Source: JAJVID01 sp963743425
GTDB lineage: Bacteria > Acidobacteriota > Blastocatellia > RBC074
Direction: 5' to 3'
DNA length: 64,000 nucleotides
Assembly: GCA_963743425.1 (NCBI GenBank)
Contig: CAVUPU010000002.1
Coordinates: 868,001-932,000 of the forward strand
Shown here: piece by piece, positions 8,895-17,577 of the stretch
Layout of the letters: each line of letters begins with the position of its first letter
Position numbering within the stretch: the first letter of the stretch is position 1
Translations under genes and position numbers: made by a program
Notes under the pieces: generated by a model
Told to the model about the DNA's origin: nothing
Databases searched by the model: none
Seen by the model: the letters and a program-made list of their open reading frames with translations, nothing else

Positions 8895-9395
8895 ATGAAG
8901 ATAAGAAAGATAAGCGCGGTAGTCGTCGCATTCGCTCTGATGGCCGTGTTAGCAAAGCCACAGATCACATTCGCACAGGTAGCGCCTGCTCCAATCGTAG
9001 GCTCCTGGGAAGGGCTTAAAGCAGTTCCGCCCGGAGATAAAGTCGAGGCGCATCTTAGGAATGGGCAGACACTGAAAGGCAAACTGATCAGCGTATCGGA
9101 CACGGTCCTGACGATTGAGCGGGGAAAGAGGACCACGGACGTAACCCGCGCAGATGCGCTCAGAGTCCACCGCGTGGTCTCGAAGTCGGCCAAAAGAGCG
9201 GCTTTCATAGGGCTTGGTATCGGCGCAGGAGTTGGCCTGGGAGGATCCGCCATCTTCGCCCATACCGGTGGGAGGGGTGGAGAAGCTGGCCTTTACGGCT
9301 TGGTCGCCGTAGTAGCCGGCGCCGGCGCCGGAACGCTTATCGGGTACATCATTGGTAGTCACAAACAGAAGGCGCTGATCTACGAGACCAGGTAA
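8895..9395 (+). CDS. Exported small protein of the same tandem family
   Basis: A 166-residue product with a signal peptide (VVVAFALMAVLAKPQITFAQ), the shared linker GSWEGLKAVPPGDKVE, an LSm/SH3-like segment (LRNGQTLKGKLISVSDTVLT, then ADALRVHRV), a Gly-rich membrane-like region and the tail ALIYETR. The start at 8895 follows CGGAGGAT. It is closest to the copy at 9476, including the upstream CGGAGGATAAT sequence, so the duplication included the ribosome site. Function unknown. Confidence 0.8.
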   Translation: MKIRKISAVVVAFALMAVLAKPQITFAQVAPAPIVGSWEGLKAVPPGDKVEAHLRNGQTLKGKLISVSDTVLTIERGKRTTDVTRADALRVHRVVSKSAKRAAFIGLGIGAGVGLGGSAIFAHTGGRGGEAGLYGLVAVVAGAGAGTLIGYIIGSHKQKALIYETR

Positions 9396-9475
9396 AGCGG
9401 CTAGTCGTGTCTCAATGCGATCACCAGCAGTCTTCCTGACTGCTCAATTTGGCATGTCGCTTCCGGAGGATAATC

Positions 9476-9982
9476 ATGAAGACTAGAAGGAAAGGCGCAA
9501 TAGTCGTCGCATTTGCTCTGATGGCCATGTTAGCGAAGCCGCAGGTCGCGTTCGCTCAGGCGCAGCCTGCCCCGATCATAGGTTCCTGGGAAGGGCTTAA
9601 AGCAATTCCACCCGGAGATGAATTGAGGGTGAGACTCAGGAATGGGCGAACCCAGAAAGGCAGATTGATCAGCGTGTCGGACACGACTCTGACGCTTGCG
9701 CAGGGACAGAAGACAATGGACATCAACCGCGGTGATGTGCTCAAAGTTCACCGGGTGATCTCGAAGTCGGCCACAAGAGCGACAATGATCGGATTGGGGA
9801 TCGGCATGGGTGTTGGAGGAGTGTCGGGCTACGGCGTCGCCGCCGCCAATGGCGCCGGCGAGCCTCTTGAATATGGGGTTGGGGTTGCTTTCTTCGCAGC
9901 GGTGGGCGCAGGGATCGGGGCGCTGACCGGGTATCTTGTCGGCAGTCGTAAACAGAAGGCGCTGATCTATGAGACCAGATGA
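9476..9982 (+). CDS. Exported small protein of the same tandem family
   Basis: A 168-residue paralogue of 8895-9395 with the same order: signal peptide, GSWEGLKAIPPGDELRV, barrel segment (LRNGRTQKGRLISVSDTTLT, then GDVLKVHRV), Gly-rich hydrophobic region (GLGIGMGVGGVSGYGVAA) and tail KQKALIYETR. The start follows CCGGAGGATAATC. It converges on the ADOP gene at 9988 with only five bases between stops. Differences are mainly in the membrane-like part, while the barrel and tail are conserved, which suggests these carry the function. Confidence 0.8.
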   Translation: MKTRRKGAIVVAFALMAMLAKPQVAFAQAQPAPIIGSWEGLKAIPPGDELRVRLRNGRTQKGRLISVSDTTLTLAQGQKTMDINRGDVLKVHRVISKSATRATMIGLGIGMGVGGVSGYGVAAANGAGEPLEYGVGVAFFAAVGAGIGALTGYLVGSRKQKALIYETR

Positions 9983-9987
9983 TGCGG

Positions 9988-12615
9988 CTATTCTTGTTTC
10001 AACGAGATCAGCGGATCAACCTTCGTCGCTCTCCTCGCCGGGATGTAACAGGCGATGAGAGCGATGATGACTAACAGCAAAGTAACGCTCACGAAGGTCG
10101 CCGGATCGGTTGCCTTCACATTGAACAGCAGACTCGCCATCACGCGCGCCAACGCAAGCGCAGCCGCCAACCCAATCGCCACGCCGACAAGTGTCAACCG
10201 CATTCCCTGCCTGATGACCATCAGCAGCGCATCGCGCGGCCGCGCGCCCAGCGCCATCCGAATCCCGATCTCGTGCGTGCGCCGGCTGACCGAATGTGAA
10301 ATGACGCCGTAGACGCCGACCGCCGCCAACACCAGCGCCACGAGCGCAAAGGCGCCAAACAACAACATCTGAAAACGTCGCGGCGCAAGCGATTCGGCCA
10401 GGCGCTGCTCCATCGTCATCACGTCCACGACCGGCATGTTTACATCGATCGCCCAGACCTGTTGGCGCACGGCGGGGGCCAATTTCAGTGGATCACCGGC
10501 AGTCCGCGCCACCAGACCCAGATCTCCGAATGGCGCACGTTGGAGAACTGAGTGATACTCCTGCGATGGCGCATAAGCTTCCAACCCAAAACGTTTCATA
10601 TCGGCCACCACGCCGATGATTGTCCCATAAATTCGACGAGGGCCATCGAACCGGTATGTGACGCTTTTGCCGATCGGGTTTTCTCCGGGGAATTGGATAC
10701 GAGCATAGGTTTCATTGATGACGACAACGGGCGGGGCATTCTCGTTGTCCCATTCCGTAAAGCCGCGACCTGCGCGCAACCGCATGCCCATCGCGCGAAA
10801 GTAGTCAACGCTGACCACGTTTCCATAAAACCCCAATCCAGGAGGACTGCTCACGTCCATCCATACTGGAAGAGGTCCGACCGCCACAGCATTCACACCG
10901 GGTAGTCTGTTGATGCGGGTGAGTAGATCCTTGTAGAAGACCCTCCGTTGCTCTGAGCGGGGCGAAAATCCGGCGCGGGGAAGCGGTATCGCCATGGTCA
11001 GCAAATGCTCCGGGTTGTAGCCCGGCTCGACCGCACGCACTCGCAGGAAGCTCTTGATCAGCAATCCTGCGCCGGCAAGCAGCGCAAGCGTCAACGCCAA
11101 TTCGCCGATCACCAAAGCCGGCGAGATCCGTCGTCCACTTTTATACTTTGAGAATGCCGCGCTGCGAGCGCCTTCTTTCAAATTCTCGTTGAGATCGATC
11201 TGCGAAGTTTGCAGCGCGGGGATGACGCCCGCAATGACGCCGGTCAGCAGCGAAGCGAGGAATGTGAAGCCGAGCGCCGCGCCGTCAATGCCGCTCTCTT
11301 TGAGATGCGCCAGATCATCAGGGGTGAGCGGGGCCAGAGCCTTGACGCCGAGAAGCGCCAATAGTAATCCGGCCACGCCGCCGCAGACGGATAACAACAG
11401 GCTCTCGGTCAGCATCTGCCTGACCAGACGTCCGCGGCCGGCGCCCATCGCGGCGCGAATCGCCATCTCTTTTTGCCGCACTCGTGCGCGCGCCAGCATC
11501 AGATTCGCCACGTTGGCGCAGGCGATCAGCAGAATAAAGGCTACCGCGCCGAATTGCGCCAGCAACCCACGTTGCAAATGGCCGACCAGACTTTCGCCTA
11601 GCGGCGTCAATATGGCCTTGTCGCCGTAGGTCAGTTTCGGATTGGCCTGTTTGCCGCGCCGCAAAATCAGGTCTAATTCCGACCTCGCCTGTTCGGGCGT
11701 GACGCCGGGCTTGAGCCGCCCGATAATATTACCGATGTCATACCTCGTCCCACCCACGTTCCTCGCCAACTCCCGCTGCGCATCAATCGTACGCGGCAAT
11801 AGCGCATCGGCCTTGCGAATGAACTTAAAACCGGGCGGCATCACGCCGATCACCCGCCGGATTTCTCTGTCGAGCGTCAACGATTGCCCGATGATGGCCG
11901 GGTCGCCGCCGAAGCGTCGATGCCAGTAAGAGTGACTCAGGATCGCTACGGGCTCGCTTCCGGGCCGATCCTCTTCCGGCATGAAAGCCCGCCCCAACTG
12001 TGGCGCGACGCCGAGCGCCGGAAACAGATTGGCCGTCGCCCAAACGGCATCGAGCCGTTCAGGTTCGCCTCGTCCCGTCAGAAATACATTCCCAGACCTG
12101 AAGGCGACCAGATGTTCAAATGCCTTCGACTCCGCTTGCCAGAGAATATAATCGATAGAGCCGGCGTACTCCCCTTCCCACTCTCCCTCCTTTCCCCACT
12201 TATCTTCCGTGACCCAGACCAACCGCTGCGGATCGTGGTAAGGCAGGGGTTTGAGCAAGACCGCGTTCACAACGCTGAAGATCGCCGTGTTCGCCCCGAT
12301 GCCCAGCGCCAATGCGATCACAGCGACCGCAGTGAAGCCGGGATTTTTGAGCAGCATCCGCGCGCCGTAACGCAAGTCCTGCCAGAGGTCTTCGACCATG
12401 CGGAACCGCGCGACGTCGCGATAAGCTTCTTTCGTCCGCTCGACTCCGCCGAAACTCAGCAGCGCCGCCCGCCGCGCCTCTTCTTCGCTCATCCCTCGGC
12501 GAATGTTCTCCGCCGTCTCCATCTCCAGGTGGAAGCGCATCTCGGCGTCCATCTCGCGTTCGATCTTCCCTCGCCGCAAGCTCGCGCGCAGGCGATGAAA
12601 TAGTTTGCGAAGCAT
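9988..12615 (-). CDS. Full-length ADOP-family MacB/FtsX permease
   Basis: An intact 875-residue ADOP. The N-terminal extension (LFHRLRASLRRGKIEREMDA ... GGVERTKEAYRDVARF) is specific to the acidobacterial group. Then come the first helix (KNPGFTAVAVIALALGIGAN), a MacB_PCD periplasmic domain, three FtsX helices, a second periplasmic domain and a second FtsX block ending in ARRATKVDPLISLKQE. It is an internal duplication in one chain, as in the family. I start at 12615 because GGAGGAA precedes it; an ATG at 12630 overlaps that ribosome site. It follows the PadR gene by 15 bases and is probably co-transcribed and under PadR control. No ABC ATPase is next to it. Substrate unknown. Confidence 0.93.
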   Translation of the reverse strand: MLRKLFHRLRASLRRGKIEREMDAEMRFHLEMETAENIRRGMSEEEARRAALLSFGGVERTKEAYRDVARFRMVEDLWQDLRYGARMLLKNPGFTAVAVIALALGIGANTAIFSVVNAVLLKPLPYHDPQRLVWVTEDKWGKEGEWEGEYAGSIDYILWQAESKAFEHLVAFRSGNVFLTGRGEPERLDAVWATANLFPALGVAPQLGRAFMPEEDRPGSEPVAILSHSYWHRRFGGDPAIIGQSLTLDREIRRVIGVMPPGFKFIRKADALLPRTIDAQRELARNVGGTRYDIGNIIGRLKPGVTPEQARSELDLILRRGKQANPKLTYGDKAILTPLGESLVGHLQRGLLAQFGAVAFILLIACANVANLMLARARVRQKEMAIRAAMGAGRGRLVRQMLTESLLLSVCGGVAGLLLALLGVKALAPLTPDDLAHLKESGIDGAALGFTFLASLLTGVIAGVIPALQTSQIDLNENLKEGARSAAFSKYKSGRRISPALVIGELALTLALLAGAGLLIKSFLRVRAVEPGYNPEHLLTMAIPLPRAGFSPRSEQRRVFYKDLLTRINRLPGVNAVAVGPLPVWMDVSSPPGLGFYGNVVSVDYFRAMGMRLRAGRGFTEWDNENAPPVVVINETYARIQFPGENPIGKSVTYRFDGPRRIYGTIIGVVADMKRFGLEAYAPSQEYHSVLQRAPFGDLGLVARTAGDPLKLAPAVRQQVWAIDVNMPVVDVMTMEQRLAESLAPRRFQMLLFGAFALVALVLAAVGVYGVISHSVSRRTHEIGIRMALGARPRDALLMVIRQGMRLTLVGVAIGLAAALALARVMASLLFNVKATDPATFVSVTLLLVIIALIACYIPARRATKVDPLISLKQE

Positions 12616-12630
12616 AGAGTGTTCCTCCAT

Positions 12631-12963
12631 TCAGGATGCCTGTAAGATCTGTTCGATCGCGGTCGAGAGACGCCGCCAGTTCTCGGTCTCTTCCGCCAGT
12701 TGTTTGCGACCGGCTCTGGTCAATTTGTAATACTTCGCTTGCCGGTTGTTCTCCGTCACGTCCCATTCAGAAGCGATCCACCCCTGCTGTTCGAGCCGCA
12801 GCAGCGCCGGGTAGAGCGATCCCTGGTTGACGACGAGCGCTCCGCTGGAGATTTGCTGAATGCGTTGGGTGATGCCCCAACCGTGCATCGGTTCGAGGGC
12901 GAGAGTCTTGAGAATGAGCAGGTCGAGTGTTCCCTGCAAAAGGTCGGATTTTGGTTTGGTCAT
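12631..12963 (-). CDS. PadR-family transcriptional regulator
   Basis: A 110-residue winged-helix repressor. It starts with LLQGTLDLLILKTLALEPMH, the PadR signature, followed by GWGITQRIQQISSG, QGSLYPALLRLEQQGWIASE (recognition helix and wing) and a C-terminal dimerisation helix (GRKQLAEETENWRRLSTAIE). Small PadR proteins of this size sense ligands and usually repress a neighbouring transporter. The ADOP permease lies just downstream with a short gap, a pairing that is very common in acidobacteria. A 13-bp palindrome sits directly before its ribosome site (GGGGGAA). Confidence 0.93.
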   Translation of the reverse strand: MTKPKSDLLQGTLDLLILKTLALEPMHGWGITQRIQQISSGALVVNQGSLYPALLRLEQQGWIASEWDVTENNRQAKYYKLTRAGRKQLAEETENWRRLSTAIEQILQAS

Positions 12964-12972
12964 GATGTTCCC

Positions 12973-12985
12973 CCAGATAATCTGG
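12973..12985. promoter_or_regulatory. Candidate PadR operator
   Basis: CCAGAT-A-ATCTGG is a perfect 6-1-6 palindrome 9 bases upstream of the padR start, overlapping the ribosome-site region. Autoregulation is expected for PadR, but the motif is assigned only by position. Confidence 0.35.
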
Positions 12986-13093
12986 AGGAATGATACGCAT
13001 CCTCCTCTAGGCAGTCAAGAGAAGAAGAAGGTTTGGGTGTGCGTCAAAGTGTTGAGGGCCCCCTGGGTCATTGCGTGAGCTGATGCGCGCAGG

Positions 13094-13924
13094 CTATGAA
13101 CCGGCGTCATTTCGTTCATCCGGTTCGGACTTTTTATTCAGACGGCGCTCGGTGTAGTCCTTCCTGGCTTGAAGCGATTCGGGATCGGCGAGGGCGCTGA
13201 CCAGAGCCTCTCCGTCGGCGAATGCGGTCAAGCCGGCGCTCATCGCGCGCGCGATGGCGTTGACGTGTTCTTTTGTAATGACCACGGGAACCGACGGCTT
13301 GGCGATGATCTCCGAGGCCAATCGCTCAACGCATTGATCCAATTCATCGAGCGGCGCGACGCGATTGACAAAGCCCCTCTCTTTGGCCTCCTGCGCCGTG
13401 AAGGGGCGGCAGGTCATGACCAGTTCTTTTGTCATAGCCGGGCCGATTTCGCGCACGAGCCGCGGAATGGCGCCCCACGCCAGCGGAATGCCGAGTTCGA
13501 TTTCGGGGATCGAGAAGCGCGCGTCTTCGGCCGCGACGCGCAGGTCGCAGGCTGTGGCCAATACAACCCCGCCACCGACGATGTGCCCATGCAATCGGAC
13601 AATGGTAGTCGCGCGCATCTGCTCGATTGCGTCGGCCATGCGCCTTCCGTACTGCGCCGCTTCACGACGATACAGCCAGGATTCGCCCGAATCGGGGACG
13701 GCTTCCATGGTGGGGGATTCTTTGAGATCGGCGCCCGCGCAGAACGCCCGTCCTGCGCCGCTCACGATGACGACGCGCGCTTCGCGCTGCTCGTCGAACC
13801 ACCGCGCGGCTTCGACCAGTTCGCGCAGCATCGTGGCGTTCATCGCATTCAATCGTTCGGGACGATTGAGCGTCAGCCGCCCGAGCGGCCCGTTGATTTC
13901 GACCTTTATCGTTTTGAAGTTCAT
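13094..13924 (-). CDS. Enoyl-CoA hydratase/isomerase (crotonase family)
   Basis: A 276-residue cytosolic crotonase-fold enzyme acting on acyl-CoA substrates. Oxyanion-hole segments are VSGAGRAFCAGADL and LHGHIVGGGVVLATACDL; the substrate-side helix reads ARFSIPEIELGIPLAWG. Only one of the two catalytic Glu positions of canonical hydratases is evident, so the exact reaction is uncertain. The start at 13924 overlaps the upstream MarR-GNAT stop as ATGA and is preceded by GGGAG. A longer in-frame version would be an N-terminal artefact read through that gene. Coupling to a MarR-type regulator suggests substrate-responsive control. Confidence 0.88.
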   Translation of the reverse strand: MNFKTIKVEINGPLGRLTLNRPERLNAMNATMLRELVEAARWFDEQREARVVIVSGAGRAFCAGADLKESPTMEAVPDSGESWLYRREAAQYGRRMADAIEQMRATTIVRLHGHIVGGGVVLATACDLRVAAEDARFSIPEIELGIPLAWGAIPRLVREIGPAMTKELVMTCRPFTAQEAKERGFVNRVAPLDELDQCVERLASEIIAKPSVPVVITKEHVNAIARAMSAGLTAFADGEALVSALADPESLQARKDYTERRLNKKSEPDERNDAGS

Positions 13925-14850
13925 AGATTCAACTCCCAGTTCTGTCCCACCAGATCGTGGCCGAAGCTGTGATGCGGCTCCTCTTTGACGAGTTGGAAAC
14001 CGGCTTCTTCGTAGATATGTCGGGCGGCGTCGAGCACACTGTTCGTCCACAGCGTGATCTTCTTGTATCCCGTCTGCCGGGCGAACCGCACGCATTCGAC
14101 GACGAGGCGCTTGCCGATGCCCATCCCTCGCGCGCTCGGCTCGACCAGCAACAGCCGCAATTGCGCCACCGTCTTCGACTTTTTGACCAGGAACACACAG
14201 CCTGCGATCTCGCCGCCGCGTTCGGCGATCCAGCAGCGCTCGCGCTTCGGATCATAGTTCCGGATGAATTTCGCTGCGATCTCCGCCACCAGCGCCTCGA
14301 ACTCTTCATCCCAACCGTACTCTTCGTTGTAGATGACGCCGTGCCGGTGCGTGACCCAACCCATGTCGCCGGGCCGATGCGGGCGGATGATGTAAGGGAC
14401 CTTCTGTTCGGGCTGCGCGCCGAGCAGCCCTTCGATGACGCGCATCGCTTCAATCAAGCGGTTCTGGCCTGCAGGAGAGAGCCTGCCGAGCAGCGATTCA
14501 ATCTCGTTGTGCGAATGCGCATTGAGTTCGGCGAAGGCCTTCCGCCCTTTCTCCGTCAGCCAGACGAAGCTCTGGCGCCCGTCTGTTTCAGAGGGCTTTC
14601 TGGCGATCAGGCCGCGCTTTTTGAAAGCGGCCAGCAAGCGGCTGAGATAACCCGCATCCAGCCCCAACTCAGCGCCCAACTCGGTCGCCGTAGCCTTTTC
14701 GCGCTGCGCCAGTTCGAATATAACCCTGGCCTCGGGCAGAGAGAATTGACTTTTCAATACATGCTCGCTCAGCGCTCCGATTTGTTTCGTATAGAAGCGA
14801 TTGAAGCGCCGCACCGATTCGACGCGCGGCGCGAGGTCGTTTCGAGCCAT
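13921..14850 (-). CDS. MarR-type regulator fused to a GNAT N-acetyltransferase
   Basis: A 309-residue two-domain protein. Residues ~20-140 are a MarR winged helix (SLPEARVIFELAQREKATAT, LGLDAGYLSRLLAAFKKRGL, wing SETDGRQSFVWLTEKGR). Residues ~150-305 are a GNAT fold, with the acetyl-CoA loop in LLLVEPSARGMGIGKRLV and a C-terminal LWTNSVLDAARHIYEEAGF. This fusion is a known architecture in which the acetyltransferase probably modifies a small molecule or protein sensed by the MarR part. It is translationally coupled to the enoyl-CoA hydratase. A palindromic operator-like site and a promoter lie in the intergenic region before it. Confidence 0.92.
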   Translation of the reverse strand: MARNDLAPRVESVRRFNRFYTKQIGALSEHVLKSQFSLPEARVIFELAQREKATATELGAELGLDAGYLSRLLAAFKKRGLIARKPSETDGRQSFVWLTEKGRKAFAELNAHSHNEIESLLGRLSPAGQNRLIEAMRVIEGLLGAQPEQKVPYIIRPHRPGDMGWVTHRHGVIYNEEYGWDEEFEALVAEIAAKFIRNYDPKRERCWIAERGGEIAGCVFLVKKSKTVAQLRLLLVEPSARGMGIGKRLVVECVRFARQTGYKKITLWTNSVLDAARHIYEEAGFQLVKEEPHHSFGHDLVGQNWELNL

Positions 14851-14890
14851 GATCGTCCTCCTTTGAAGCAGTGTCCGTCATTGGTTGACG

Positions 14891-14922
14891 TTATCAGCCA
14901 TTTACTTGATTGTGTCAAGCAA
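14891..14922 (-). promoter_or_regulatory. Promoter with an overlapping MarR-like operator
   Basis: On the minus strand TTGACA (14913-14918) and TGATAA (14891-14896) are 16 bases apart. The -35 lies inside an inverted repeat, TTGCTTGA-CACAA-TCAAGTAA (14902-14922), with 7 of 8 half-site bases matching. A MarR dimer bound here would block RNA polymerase, so autorepression of the MarR-GNAT/hydratase operon is likely. Confidence 0.55.
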
Positions 14923-15059
14923 ATTGTTCTGCTTCCCAATGGATACCGACTTTGATTTTGGCGCTCGAAGTTGAATCCGCGCTTGACACTCGGCGCGCCA
15001 ATCGTTTACTCATCGCCCGCAATTCTTCGTTTCGATAGGACGCCCTCAATCAGCCAGCA

Positions 15060-16628
15060 ATGGCCAAACGACCTTCGGAGCAGCCGATGAAAAGATGGGT
15101 TTCGACATTGGTGATAGCGGCGGGTTTCGCAGCGATGGCCGCGACGGGCAGGTGGTGGAAGCCGTGGCTGTTAAGATTGCTCGACGCGCAGGGCAATCGC
15201 ATTCAGGCGTTGGCCGATCTTACACAATTGCTCTTGTGGGCCTGCGCGCTTCTGGCGCTGATCGTCAACCTGTGGCGCTCAAAGAAGCCCGACAAGAAGG
15301 AACAGACGCAACCATCCATTCACGTCGAAGGGCGCCATCGCGAAGTAGCCATTGGCGGCAGCGTGGCAGACAGCAACGTGATCACTGGCGATCACAACGT
15401 CGTCAATCAGGGCAGTAACGTCGTCAATCAACCTCAGCAGTTCCGTGATCTGGTGATGCGACAAACGGTCATCCAGCGAAGCCAGACTGGCGCTATCCCG
15501 TCGCTGCATCAACTCCCGCCGCCACCGCCCGATTTCACCGGTCGTGAAAAGGAACTGGATGAGCTGCTTGACAGACTCGGTCAGGGCGTGACCATCTCCG
15601 GGATGCAAGGACTCGGCGGCGTTGGCAAGACTGCGCTCGCGCTCAAGCTCGCCGAGCGCATCAAAGACCGCTATCCAGATGCCCAGATTTACCTCGATCT
15701 GCAAGGCGCGGGCACGAGTCCGCTCAGTCCCATCAAAGCGATGGAGCACGTCATCCGCGCTTATCATCCGACGGCCAAACTGCCCGAATCGCTCTCCGAG
15801 TTGAGCGCGATTTATCATTCATCACTGCACAATCAGCGCGCGCTGCTCCTGATGGACAATGCCAGAGGCCGCCAGCAGGTCGAGCCACTCATTCCGCCCA
15901 CGGGCTGCGTGCTGCTGGTCACTTCGCGGCAGCATTTCAAACTGCCAGGGATGTTCGATCAGAACCTGGACGCGCTGCCGCGCGCTGATGCGATCAAGAT
16001 GCTGCTCAACATCGCCGGACGCATCGGCGATCAAGCGGACGAGATCGCCCGGCTGTGCGGCGACCTGCCACTGGCATTGCGCGTCGCAGCCGGCGCGCTG
16101 GCCGAACGCCCCAACCTCACCCCGGCCGATTACGCGCGGCGATTGGCCGACGCCAAACAGCGGCTCAATCATCTCAAGGAAGTTGATGTCGCGCTCAACG
16201 TGAGCTACGAAATGCTCAACGAGGAGCAGCGGCGGTTGTGGCGCGCGTTGTCGATCTTTCCGCAGACATTCGACGACGAAGCAGTGGCCGCGGTGTGGGA
16301 GATGGAGCGCGACGCCGCGCAGGACGCGCTCGGCGATCTGATGAAATGGAGTCTGGTGGAATTCAGCGTAGAAACCAAGCGTTACCGCTTGCATGATCTG
16401 GCTCGATTGTTTGCCGGAGCCAAACTGTCTATCGCCCGCGAGATCGGCGACCGCAGGGGCGAAGGCGCCGCCCTCTTCAAGGTGAGTTTGAGCGCAGATA
16501 ACCTCGGTGATCGCGTGCGGGCAATCGCTATGGCTGAAGAAGCGCTGAAGATTTTCGAGGTAATCGAATCACCACATGCTGAAATGGTGCGGAGCCAACT
16601 GGTCGAGTGGCGCGAGCAAGCAGAATAG
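15060..16628 (+). CDS. Membrane-anchored NB-ARC/STAND ATPase
   Basis: A 522-residue STAND NTPase. Two N-terminal TM helices lie at ~13-30 and ~53-72. A short repeat follows (VAIGGSVADSNVITGDHNVV) of the kind common before bacterial NB-ARC domains. Residues ~158-440 are NB-ARC: Walker A GLGGVGKTALA at 184-194, Walker B RALLLMDNA, sensor VLLVTSRQ, GLPL-like LCGDLPLALRVAAGAL, and an MHD-like RLHDLARLF. The C-terminus has one TPR-like unit (AREIGDRRGEGAALFKVSLS) where relatives have many, so the sensor array seems collapsed. An alternative start at 15087 has a better ribosome site (CGGAG). Such proteins are signalling or defence switches; no separate effector is adjacent. Confidence 0.82.
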   Translation: MAKRPSEQPMKRWVSTLVIAAGFAAMAATGRWWKPWLLRLLDAQGNRIQALADLTQLLLWACALLALIVNLWRSKKPDKKEQTQPSIHVEGRHREVAIGGSVADSNVITGDHNVVNQGSNVVNQPQQFRDLVMRQTVIQRSQTGAIPSLHQLPPPPPDFTGREKELDELLDRLGQGVTISGMQGLGGVGKTALALKLAERIKDRYPDAQIYLDLQGAGTSPLSPIKAMEHVIRAYHPTAKLPESLSELSAIYHSSLHNQRALLLMDNARGRQQVEPLIPPTGCVLLVTSRQHFKLPGMFDQNLDALPRADAIKMLLNIAGRIGDQADEIARLCGDLPLALRVAAGALAERPNLTPADYARRLADAKQRLNHLKEVDVALNVSYEMLNEEQRRLWRALSIFPQTFDDEAVAAVWEMERDAAQDALGDLMKWSLVEFSVETKRYRLHDLARLFAGAKLSIAREIGDRRGEGAALFKVSLSADNLGDRVRAIAMAEEALKIFEVIESPHAEMVRSQLVEWREQAE

Positions 16629-16747
16629 AATGACGCGATGGCTTCACCTCGCTGATACTGGGCGGTCGCATAGCCCATCTCATTTCGTTAGCCAACGCCA
16701 TGCCAAACGGTTTATCATTGGAGTGATTTCAAACGGGAGTAAGCTAT

Positions 16748-17137
16748 ATGCCGACTATTGAGATCGAAAAAGAACAATTACTCAACGCGGTTCTGCAGAT
16801 GCCTCAGAGCGAACTGGAGGAGTTTATCCGCCGTGTATTCTCACTCAAGGCAAGGGAGCGAGCGCCTGTTCTTTCAGAGCGCGAATCTGAACTTTTGCAT
16901 AAAATCTATCAGGGCATCCCTCCGGCGACGCAGCAGCGGTTGAATGAACTGATCGAGAAGCGGCAGTCTTACACAATCACTGAGGATGAATTGCGAGAGC
17001 TGATCAAATTGACCAATCAGATCGAGACGTTCGACGCTGAAAGGTTGAAGTATCTGATCGAACTTGCTCATCTACGCAACGTCCCGCTTGATGATCTGAT
17101 CCGGCAGTTGGGAATCAAGCCTGTGCCTCATGACTAA
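16748..17137 (+). CDS. Small all-helical partner of the downstream HNH nuclease
   Basis: A 129-residue, charged, mostly helical protein: MPTIEIEKEQLLNAVLQMPQ, SELEEFIRRVFSLKARE, then repeated leucine-rich helices (ELIEKRQSYTITEDELRELI). I recognise no named domain. It begins after GGGAG and its 3' end overlaps the HNH gene by 8 bases, so the two are translated together. I have the impression of similar small gene-HNH pairs in Cyanobacteria and Chloroflexi (recollection, not checked). It could be an antitoxin or inhibitor of the nuclease; this is inferred from position only. Confidence 0.7.
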   Translation: MPTIEIEKEQLLNAVLQMPQSELEEFIRRVFSLKARERAPVLSERESELLHKIYQGIPPATQQRLNELIEKRQSYTITEDELRELIKLTNQIETFDAERLKYLIELAHLRNVPLDDLIRQLGIKPVPHD

Positions 17138-17573
17138 ACGACGCATCCCGGCCAAATTACAGCGTCTGGTCAATGAGCGCGCTCTTGGATACTGCGAATA
17201 TTGCGTCTGTCCGGAGTCGCACTCAACGCAATCTCATTCCAACGAACATATCACGCCTGAAGTCGCAGGGGGCTCAACCACTGAGGACAACCTCGCGCTG
17301 GCCTGCCAGGGTTGCAACAACAAAAAATACAACAAGACTCACGCGATTGATCCGGTCAGCGGAGAGTCGGTTCCACTCTTTCATCCCCGAAAAGATGACT
17401 GGCACGAGCATTTCGCCTGGAACCCTGATTGCCTCACACTCACCGGCCTGACGCCAACAGGCAGGGCGACAATCGAGGCGCTGGATCTGAATCGCGCTGG
17501 TGTTATCAATCTGCGGCGAATGTTGTTCCGGGAGGGGCTACATCCACCCCCGCATCGCTCATCGTCGAAATAA
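17130..17573 (+). CDS. HNH endonuclease
   Basis: A 147-residue HNH nuclease. The zinc-binding CEYC is followed by SNEHITPEVAGGSTTEDNLA (first His pair and Asn) and LACQGCNNKKYNK, the full HNH core with two CxxC zinc ligands. The C-terminal part (WNPDCLTLTGLTPTGRATIE, ALDLNR) is the tail typical of this subgroup. It overlaps the upstream helical gene by 8 bases. Its stop lies 4 bases from the end of an ADOP stub, so the pair may have replaced the rest of that permease. Candidate roles are restriction, or a toxin with its partner. Confidence 0.85.
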   Translation: MTKRRIPAKLQRLVNERALGYCEYCVCPESHSTQSHSNEHITPEVAGGSTTEDNLALACQGCNNKKYNKTHAIDPVSGESVPLFHPRKDDWHEHFAWNPDCLTLTGLTPTGRATIEALDLNRAGVINLRRMLFREGLHPPPHRSSSK

Positions 17574-17577
17574 TCAC

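Noticed and set aside
13169..13972. 267-codon plus-strand frame opposite the enoyl-CoA hydratase
   Set aside because: Mirror of a high-GC coding gene; the minus-strand product has clear crotonase motifs.
13957..14955. 332-codon plus-strand frame opposite the MarR-GNAT gene
   Set aside because: Antisense shadow; no start signal and no recognisable domain.
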